Of a stretch of DNA of 64,000 nt, positions 55,901-64,000 are shown in pieces. The DNA is from Wolfiporia cocos (Eukaryota; Basidiomycota; Agaricomycetes; Polyporales; Phaeolaceae), in the NCBI GenBank assembly GCA_029448655.1, contig JACCLO010000010.1, positions 2,356,001 through 2,420,000 on the forward strand, given 5' to 3'. The notes under the pieces are model-generated. The model did not search any database and was not told the DNA's origin. It saw only the letters and a program-made list of their open reading frames with translations. Position numbers and translations under genes: made by a program. Numbering within the stretch: the first letter of the stretch is position 1; each line of letters begins with the position of its first letter.

Positions 55901-57180
55901 ATTCCGGAGAAGCCTTTAATCACCTCGTATCGCGGACACTCGGAGCATGCATCGGAACATGGTCGTGTCCCAGTGGAAGACGTTGGGGGCAATACTCGCG
56001 GTCGAGGCGCGAACACACCCGCAGCAAGCTCCGGACGCTGTGGCCTGCGGCACCCTTCACGTGCCGCGATCGCGCGTGTCCCACCGTGCGCCGACGGCCA
56101 CAGGGCTGGGCCTGCATTACCTTCCAGAAGCGACAATGTGCAATGTGTCTGCACCAACATTGTCCGCGTGGCAAGCGCCTGCGCTGTGGCTTCCGTCACG
56201 CCGCCGCACCTGACCATCAGGTACGCCCGTCATCTCCGGTGCGGTGGTGCGTGCAGAGAATGCAGCTGAACGCACGGCTACGCACGCATTGTTCGCCATG
56301 ACGGGCCGGGCCCCGTGCGCCTGTGTGGCACGCCCGGCGCTCGCCCGTCCTCGCGCCGCGCCACAGCGTCCTCCCACGCAAGCGCCCGCCGGCGTACAAC
56401 CACCCGCCGGCCCTCGCACGAGACGCTGCCCGCGGCGGCGACGCAATTTCACCACAGGCCTGGCCGCGCGTGGCGCGGGGCCGCATGCGTGGGTGCGCGC
56501 GCACGCAGGCTCCTCTGCCAGCCACTAGCGTGAGTGCGGCGTGTCGCCGCGTGCTGGTGCTGTGTGCGCGGGCTAGGCGTGCGCGCGGGGCCTGTCTGTG
56601 AGGATGAGAAAGGGACGAGAAGCGAAGGGCAAGATCCGTGCGTGCGCAGGTTCCCAGCGCGGGCTGCTCTGCACCGCGGGCAGGACGATGTAGGCCGGCG
56701 CGGGTGCCTGTGTGGCCCGCGCCGTGCAGAGCACAGCGTCCCTGTCTCCGGGCGGCGGGGCGGCACGGGCGGGAGTGATGGAGATGCGGCGAGGATGTTC
56801 CGCGATCGTGGCGAGTGGCGAGCCGGTGCGCAGGGATGCCTTATTTGTAGCGGCGTGACGCGCACCACACGGGGGGCTTCCTCGGGGTGGCGAGCAGCGT
56901 TGAGCGAGCGCCGCCGCGCCCCCTGCCTCTGCGCCGCGTGCGGGGACTGCCTGCCCGCCGGGGTGCCCTCGTAGGAGCTTAGCGCTCGATGCCGGGCCCG
57001 GGTAGCTCGGTGATCGCGTTGGGGATCTCTGTGCGGCTGCGCGGCCTCGTTAGTGGCTCGGTGAGGGATGGAGGAAGCGAGCAGGATATCGCCTGTACCC
57101 GTTAGACGATGCGCCGCGGACGCATGCGCGCCGCGGACTGGGGGCTGCCACAACGCCTCGTTGATAGATCGCGCCAAACA
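52978..57180. other. very GC-rich DNA without a supported gene
   Basis: About 4.2 kb, same composition as the stretch on the other side of the Pro/His-rich gene. It ends sharply near 57180, after which base composition drops to near 50% G+C. Overlapping frames on both strands are judged to be chance. Confidence 0.5.
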
Positions 57181-59879
57181 ATTCTAGACGGGTCCTAGAT
57201 GTTTCGATATAGCGCATGGGGGCGCGTCAGATAACCTTAGGACGGGATCTTGACTCGGTACGGCTAACCCACAGTGACAGCGTGCACGGCTTGGTGTGGC
57301 ATATTAACGCTGCTGAGCCTCGAAGATCGATTACGAACGAACTAAGATTTTTGGAGGAAGCGGATTCCAGCCTGTCGGTTACGTTCATGCAGAACAAGAT
57401 GTCAGGAATCGACCGACCGTTCATTCAACGCGTCCATTGATTAGCGACGACGCAGTCCAACTTGACGGGCGCCACAATTTGAATGGCCTCAATGCTACCG
57501 CTGACAACGAAGGCTCCCCAGTACAGCCGAGTTGGTCCGTAGTGCGACGGCGAGACACTATAGGCAGACTAGTTGCTCTACACGTCATATAGCCTTGGGT
57601 AGATTATCGCCAGAGCTATTTCAGAGGAACTTTGGATAACGGTGAACCGGTTCACCGCCGGTGACAGGGGCCGGGTGGCGAATTGTAGACCTGGTCGCTG
57701 CCTGCGATAATCGTCCGCTCTGCGGTGAACGGCGAATAGGAGGGATGAGGAGTAGAAGGTAGTCACACCCCCGTCACAAAGTGGGGATCAGTTGAAAATC
57801 GGTTGAAAATAACTTGAATCAAATGATCCGGCTCATACTTGCTGAGCTTTTTTTCAGGCGCCGACTCTCCTCCGTAGCCTCTCAGACACGACACCTGAAG
57901 TCGTGAAGTCGTGAGGACGTATGGTTCACCCACACGTCAACAGGGAACATGTCCAGGGTAAATTATCGCGGCCATCTGGCCGACGTCGGCAGCTTGCCAC
58001 TGAACAGCCTGTATCATAAATTTTCACCGACCGCTAAAAGTTATATTGCAGCGTAAATAAACCGTAAATATAGACTGCGGAGCCGCTTATGACCCGCTAC
58101 GATACATCCGCTCTGAAACGGGTTGAGGGCCGGGTTGAGGGCCGCGTGCGCGACGATTCGTCCCAATGTGGCATCGTGCGAATGTCCAATTATTCTTGGG
58201 ATGTCCCGCGTCTCGTAGGCTACGCTATAGAGAGCAGTGAAGCCCCGATACTGTCAAGGAACATGTTGCGCAAGTACATGCGCTGTGAACTTCGTGAATA
58301 TTGCCAATAACGCAACCGACGTGTTCTTCTAAGTTTCATAAAATCCTGAGAATACGCGATTGGAGAAATATCGCAGCAGACTTATTTTAGTACAATAACA
58401 TGACATCGCAAAGCGTGAAAAAAGACTTAACGTTACGCGACGAGACGAACGGACGAGCGAAATTGACGTAGCACTACTGGCTGCAGCGGATCGTGAAATA
58501 TATCCGGTGCGGTCGGTGTCTGCCTGACATCGAATGAACATGTTGCGATTGAAACATGTTTTACATATTATGAGCGACTCGTAGACATTGACTGTGGTTT
58601 TGTCGCCAAGTTCCCCACCAACAAATCTACTGTGGGGTCGGTGGAGCAAAATCTACAGGCGCTTTGTCTCGTAAGCGCCGTAGGATGATGGTGTCCATAT
58701 CCCACCGCTCCCCATTCCAATAATTATTGTTCCGTCCTGAAAAAAGACGAATCATGACTATCGCCCGCGCATCGACCCTATTACCACAAGGTCCGATCTC
58801 CGTCTGCAACGGTGTCACTGGAGCGGATGCAGTTCACCATTTGCAGCGGATCCTGAATTTTCGGATGCCGCGGGTTTTCTCCCAGCGCTGGGCATCGCAC
58901 ACATATACAGAAAGAGGCTGAGCGACCGGCATGTATTCCGTGCGTTGCAGAAGACACCGGCAGGCTGTCTCAGCATAGAATGTGCCATGAGCCAGTCCCT
59001 GTGCTAGTGCAGCACGCCAGAAGCCTGATTGCAGGCACCATAGTACCCGATCCGAGCGCTGGAAGAGTTACGACATGGGATAGCAGGGACGTGCATGCGC
59101 GCGCCGTGTAGTAGCCGTTTGGAAGCCCATAGAACATGGAAGGAGGCGGAAATGCGCGCGTTGGGCGAGAAGCTCGCGGGCGATCCGCGCGGTGGGGTCT
59201 GAATGCGAGACTTACCTGTAGAATGAATTAAGGCACTGCTGACCCGATGGTTGTATCGAATGGCTGTGGGGGAGGATATCCGCATCTCACGCCGCGGTGA
59301 CATAGTGGCGCTCAGGCGACACGCTGACTGATGCGAACGCTCGGGCGCTGATTGCTAACGGCAGCAGGACATCCTGTGCGCTCCTGCACACGCGATCTGC
59401 AGGGAAGGCTCTGTGGACATTATAACGGTGCCAACCTAATACACCGAGTACAACGATCACCTAAGAGTGCCCGGGTGCGATACACTGATGAACCTAGTCA
59501 CATTAGTGTCGGCATGTCAATGATCGAATGGAGGATGTGGCAAAGTGAATGTATATGTATTGGCCGCGGTGCACACTGCAAAGCGCTTGGGACAATTGAA
59601 TAGGCGGAAGAGCTCGAGGGCGATCTGCGAATTGAAGCGCGCAGAGTGAGACGATGCACACAAGCAATTTGGGGCAGACACCACCATCTCCGTAATATGA
59701 TAAGCATTTGCCGCACGAAACGAGCTACCATTTAGGACCAGCCCGACAGAGATAGTTTGGTAGTCAGTCTGAAACCATCCGAGGTTGCCAGCCGCGTGAT
59801 CAACATGAGCAACATATGTCGCGGGGGGCAGACAGCTCCGTGGATCAATGCTGCCGAAAGCGTCTGTGCATGAAGACCC
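57181..59879. other. intergenic, possible decayed gene
   Basis: About 2.7 kb with no supported gene. On the minus strand a piece at 58822-58627 reads MTPLQTEIGPCG, a 50-nt GT...TTTTTTCAG intron and RNNNYWNGERWDMDTIILRR to a stop, which looks like the 3' end of a small or decayed gene, but no upstream exons were found. Confidence 0.4.
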
Positions 59880-60754
59880 TCAATCATCCTTTGCCATATC
59901 CCTCTTTCCGCTTTTGTTCCTCTTCGTCCCCTTGGGCTCCGCGGGATCGGTGTCTTCGTGCTCGCGTGCCCTCTTCTTCCCGGAGCTGGTGCGTGTCCGA
60001 CCTGCGCGTGCAATGGGCTCGTCCACGCCCACAGGCTTCGCGAATCCTTCGCGGTAAGTCTGCGAGCCAGCCTGATGCTCCCCAACTGGCGCCGCAGGCG
60101 CATCCAGAGCGAGAGGCGTCTCACGTATGAGCATTTGCGCAGTCTTTGTTCGCGTTTTCCCCTTCGCGTCCTTCTTCGTGCTGCTAGTCGCCAACGGCGT
60201 TCCGAAGCCTGATATCGTCTTCGGACGCCTCTGCGTGCCCGCGGAGTCGCCCACGCTCATTTCCTTCCCCGCACCTTCTTCCTTCTCCGGCTCAGGCTTC
60301 CAGAAGATTGTGAGAGGCTATTGAATTAATAAGTTGCGCGAGAACTGCTCACCTCCGTGCGCTCAACTTCCCGGCCACGTTTATCAAAAGTCCGTCTTCC
60401 GCGGAGTGCGCTCGCTGCACCTTGCGTACTGGAAGTGGACGATCCCCCCGCTTCTCGATCCGTGCTGAACAGGAAAGGAAGATATGATGCTTCGTAGCTC
60501 ACGCGCTCCCTACAGAACGAATCGGTTGGTATCACCTGAAAGCGCCAAGCATGTGAACAAGAAATGAGCACGTACTGTGGTTGCGCCCCCCACGCGTCGC
60601 GTACAGACTGTGCGACAGACCATCCAGCGTCGTCTTCGGTTTTCGCTTGTTCGGCCTCGACCTGCGCCTGTTGTTTCAGCCGCTGCGCATTCTGCATGAA
60701 GCGCAGACTGAGCGTGCCATTACTGATGGTTTTGCTCGACATCATGCTCGCCAA
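59880..60754 (-). CDS. MPP6-like protein (M-phase phosphoprotein 6 family)
   Basis: Two exons on the minus strand (60754-60353, 60296-59880), 272 aa. The N-terminus TISNGTLSLRFMQNAQR matches the conserved opening of M-phase phosphoprotein 6, whose human and yeast members are cofactors of the nuclear RNA exosome. YEASYLPFLF and RRTFDKRGREVE follow. The C-terminal half is basic and disordered with nuclear-type clusters (GKKRAREHE, GTKRNKSGKR). A GT...AG pair of 40 nt in exon 1 is left unspliced because its removal gives a stop. Two start Mets (MASM, MSSK) are possible. Family call is moderate. Confidence 0.65.
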
Positions 60755-60880
60755 AGACCGCTATTCGCGACAACTCAGAAGATGTTGGATTCAGGAAGTA
60801 GATCGTAGATCGCACGCGTTACCGATAACTACGTCGCAGCTAAGAAATCACGTGGTCAAGCGCGAATTGATCAAAACTGT

Positions 60881-60951
60881 ACCGCCGACGGGGATCGAAC
60901 CCGCAACCCCCGCCTTAGGAAGACGATGCGCTACCATTGCGCCACGACGGC
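60881..60951 (-). tRNA. tRNA-Arg (anticodon CCT)
   Basis: A 71-nt minus-strand cloverleaf without intron. The acceptor stem GCCGTCG pairs with CGGCGGT, the D stem is GCGC/GCGC, the anticodon stem TCGTC/GGCGG encloses loop TTCCTAA with anticodon CCT, and the T arm is GCGGG-TTCGATC-CCCGT. The B box GGTTCGATCC is canonical. A TTTT run shortly downstream fits RNA polymerase III termination. It would read AGG codons. Confidence 0.95.
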
Positions 60952-60999
60952 TCATCCCAGAGAGTTTTAATGAAGTAATGTATCCTGCTAGTTTATAAT

Positions 61000-61640
61000 A
61001 CACGACGGTCCGGCTTTATAGCCGCGAGCCGACCGGACCGTAGCCAAGCTGCCCCTCATGAACGGCGATCGGCTGGTCCGGCTTCTCGATCGGTCGGCTG
61101 TGGCTACAGAATCGCTCAAGCCACGGCCACAGCCCCAGTATGATAGGTAATCTATGGAACATCTCCTATGACCTTAAAATCACCTCAAAACGACGGCCAA
61201 AATGGTGGAGTCGTGTTCACTAATGCTTCATTCACTTTTCATTGCTACTGCCATGCTAGATTCTTGGTGAGTTGACAGGGATGTCAAAATGTCACGATAC
61301 ATCACAATCTGTTACAGTCTGTCACAAGTGTGCTGTCACAAATGAGTTCCCTGTACCCTGAGATCTGCCTCACCTTTGGACTGGCAATGTAAGTCATAAA
61401 ACCATCAATTCTGCAGATGTAAATACATATACTAGACATCTCTAATGGTAGCACCCGGAGATTAGAGCAGGAGCACTTTAAAAAAGCGAACTATCCATAT
61501 TAGGAACCGGCTACTGCAGCTTAGCCAGAGCTGAACTGTAGCCGGACCGGACCGTCAATTAGCTGGGAGGTACAAGCCGATGGTTAGCCATAGCCGCCTG
61601 TACGCCGAGCCGAGCCGATCCATAGCCGGACTGTCGCAAC
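61000..61640. repeat. possible inverted-repeat element (MITE) next to the tRNA
   Basis: The left side begins CGACGGTCCGGCTTT near 61003, and the right side read in reverse begins CGACAGTCCGGCTAT near 61636. Inside, AGCCGGACCGGACCG-type motifs occur in both orientations near both ends. No target duplication was found. tRNA flanks are common insertion sites, but the element class is undetermined. Confidence 0.4.
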
Positions 61641-63606
61641 ACTAGTACACGTGATTGACACGTTTTCCCTTAAGTTGGCATTTCTGACTTGGTTTATCAC
61701 CTTGGCAGTAAACCGTAATAAACCCAGATTGGCGCCCACCCGCGCTCCCGCTCGCTCGGGCGAGCGCTAGAATGCCTATTTTGGCATGTCTCGAGTCTGC
61801 CACACGCGCCACATTCAATGCCACAGTCACTGCGAGGCTATCTGCTCCACTCCCTGGCACGCAACGTCGGTTGGTATTTTGGCCTGGCCTCTGCACCGCA
61901 CCCACTATATTGTAAGATGTTGAAAGAAAAGAATATAATAAAATCAGCACCGGTGTGAGCTGTGGCACCCTGTCTTAACTGGGACTGCTGGAAAAAGTGA
62001 CATAATGGAGGCTGGCATGTGTAGTCCAGCCTCTGCCCTGAAGCGATAGAGTTTAATAGAGTTTGACGACCTTCGACTGTGTGATCTCTCTATCATAATG
62101 CCTTCTAACAGCCGCCAAGAGCTGCTGGACTATGTCCACGGGTTCACACTCTATCCTATAGTAGCCGGGGCTACTGGCTTGAGAGGGCATCCCTTGTGCT
62201 TCGTACATATGGCCGAGGGAGTCTGGATCTGTGCTATGGAGCTACAAATCCCTCGGCATCTAAGCATCGAAGCTCCCTCCAATACACCCCCCCTTGTCCT
62301 GGAAATCATCGGTCGAATCTCTACACACAGCTGCTATCTCTCTTCGGCTTGTCAGCGAACACTGCTATCAGGGACTCCAGTTGCATCATGCTGGATTGAA
62401 GCTGGCCCAGGATTTGTCAATCGCGCACTGGCGGAGAGTCGGTAGTGCAATTGAATACATTGCTTCCCTATTCCCGGAACCGCTTGATCTATCCTGCCTT
62501 ATGTCACCTGAGACCCTGGATGAAATTGTATCTTTGCGAGTGCATTGGCTTGCTACGTTTAACCGGGCGCGTTTTTTGCATTTTCATAACACCCTCTGTG
62601 CGATATTCAATGGGATCTGGCATTCCACAGACAATCGGAGGCAATCTCCCACTCTACAATACAAGGGGACAACGATATACTCCGGAAATGCCAGCGCACA
62701 TCCCCTTCAATCGCAATGTTCGCGTGGTATTCTTTCTCAAAGTGATGAAGGGCCATGATGGAAAGCATTTTCTCATAGCGGAGTTCAAGGTGATCCGGTG
62801 CTTGTAGACTTGATTGATAGGTGAGTCCTCATTCTCTCAGCTTCAAAAATGTATGTGGGCACTAATTTTGGCCTTTCTTCTGCTCTTTCAATGGCTTAGA
62901 ATAGCTAGATTTATGTTGATTTCTCAGAAGCCATCGTTTATTCAGTCGTGGCATGGAGAGCTTTTCATGTATACAACGTTTACCGCGTGTCGGCCACATT
63001 TTCAAGGACAACCAGAATCTTGTAGAAATGTATATATGACATGGGTCTAAATTGCGTCTAGTACTATTCTAGCCCTACGTTCTCTTCGTAGAACGGTGAA
63101 CGTAATATTCCGAATTTGTGGCAGTAATCGCTGTGAGCGCTTGCTCGGTGGCGCCGCCACTTCCCGTAAATCGATTTATATCAACCCGTAAATCATTAGC
63201 TTTCCTCGCCTGAACCCGACTTTTCACCGTCTTTTCTCGTAAATCAGGTACTGTCCCAGACTTTGCTCCTCTGGTTACCTTTTACTGATGCTCAACTGCT
63301 CAGTGTATATTCATCACGATGCTCTGGTATGACTCCCAAACTTTTAAGCTGGCTGTTAGCTCGGCTGCTATGCCATACTGCATTAATCGTTGCAGGTGTC
63401 GACGAGCGCTCCTCTGAACAGTAGCACTGGCGCTAAATGCTCCCCTGTTCTTCTTGTCGAACAGCTTCATCACCACATATTGCACTTGAAAACCTTCAGG
63501 TACGTACTGATAGCGCATCAGGCAAGACAGCGCGTTGATTACTTAATATAGGATTTTATCTATTACATGCTCGTGCGCACAGCCCACGGCCGCTCTGCAA
63601 GCGGCC
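61641..63606. other. intergenic, frame-disrupted ORFs
   Basis: About 2 kb. Partly overlapping plus-strand frames at 62098-62445, 62294-62758 and 62445-62807 change frame without usable splice sites, as in a decayed gene; no family recognised. A minus-strand frame at 61968-61642 starts with a hydrophobic segment (MPQLTPVLILLYSFL) but is otherwise uninformative. A minus-strand frame at 63518-63300 (72 aa) is also unidentified. Confidence 0.4.
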
Positions 63607-63837
63607 ATGTCGTCGAAGCGGCCACAGACACCCTATGACGATGAGGACCTGGACATTCAACATCGCAGCACTGACTCCTCCACACCGCCGCCAGTGCCGC
63701 AGCGGCCGGCAAAGAAGAAGTGGACCGCGGTACGCAAGAGCTGGAAGGGTTGGGTGGAGGGTTCACTGCCCCCGTCCGAGAAGCTCATCAACCTCGACGT
63801 GGTCACTGTCCTGCAGGGGAAGGATGCTTCTAAATAG
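63607..63837 (+). CDS. small basic protein, function unknown
   Basis: A single exon of 76 aa starting MSSKRPQTPYDDED. It has a Pro-rich segment (STPPPVPQRPAKKK), a basic Trp-containing segment (KKWTAVRKSWKGWVEG) and a C-terminal half LINLDVVTVLQGK. Codon use resembles the real genes nearby, but with this length and no homology seen, the call is tentative. No signal peptide or membrane segment. Confidence 0.45.
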   Translation: MSSKRPQTPYDDEDLDIQHRSTDSSTPPPVPQRPAKKKWTAVRKSWKGWVEGSLPPSEKLINLDVVTVLQGKDASK

Positions 63838-64000
63838 GTGATGCTCTAAAGTACGGCTCTAAAATACGGATACATGGATATCATACAGTGCGCATAAGTT
63901 AACGACCGATGGATGCGAGCGACAGCAACAGAAAACACAAACGAGACATACTACACGTTCCTATCCACCCTGAATCCGCGTACTGCCCTTGCGACACACC

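Noticed and set aside
60544..60583. 40-nt intron in the MPP6-like gene
   Set aside because: Removal creates a stop directly after the junction, and the unspliced frame leads correctly into the YEASYLPFLF segment.
1..64000. CRISPR arrays, bacterial operons, riboswitches or ribosome binding sites
   Set aside because: None seen. Spliced genes and family content are eukaryotic, so prokaryotic signal types are not expected.

Overview
The window looks like nuclear DNA of a basidiomycete fungus, most likely an Agaricomycete. Genes are dense, on both strands, and cut by many 45-70 bp GT-AG introns. Several families are fungal or typical of Agaricomycetes: short Zn2Cys6 proteins, MATH/BTB proteins with an acidic insert, an F-box/leucine-rich protein, FES1, an NmrA-like reductase. 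I read gene models by eye from splice signals, frame and family similarity; no search was run.

Layout. 1-1.2 kb: 3' end of an MFS transporter. 3.0-12.7 kb: a tandem duplication whose two units each carry a MATH-BTB gene. The first copy is intact; the second is split by a 1.54 kb CACTA-type transposon just after its start codon. 12.8-20.3 kb: UBP6/USP14-type deubiquitinase, NmrA-like oxidoreductase, coiled-coil protein, F-box-like protein. 21.2-23 kb: a third, intact MATH-BTB gene. 23.3-30.4 kb: two unrelated multi-pass membrane proteins flanking the Hsp70 exchange factor FES1. 30.9-37.6 kb: a fourth MATH-BTB gene broken by a deletion, an SRPBCC protein, a Mutator-like element carrying a helicase fragment with a perfect 9-bp target duplication, and a fifth MATH-BTB gene with two in-frame stops. 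38.3-48.4 kb: a 129-residue Zn2Cys6 protein, ornithine aminotransferase, DHHC palmitoyltransferase, an RNase P/MRP Pop5/Pop8-like subunit and DCN1. 48.4-57.2 kb: very GC-rich DNA with one supported gene, a proline/histidine-rich protein. 57.2-64 kb: sparse DNA with an MPP6-like protein, tRNA-Arg(CCT), a possible inverted-repeat element, decayed ORFs and one small ORF.

The main story is the MATH-BTB family: five copies plus a fragment, sharing exon lengths (last three coding exons 166, 101 and about 178 nt) and, in four copies, a promoter motif, yet each in a different state: intact, transposon-split, intact, deletion-broken, stop-containing. By family knowledge, MATH-BTB proteins are substrate adaptors of cullin-3 ubiquitin ligases. 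The window also holds an F-box-like protein (cullin-1 adaptor type), DCN1 (cullin neddylation) and UBP6 (proteasomal deubiquitinase). That they work together is inference; their co-location may be chance.
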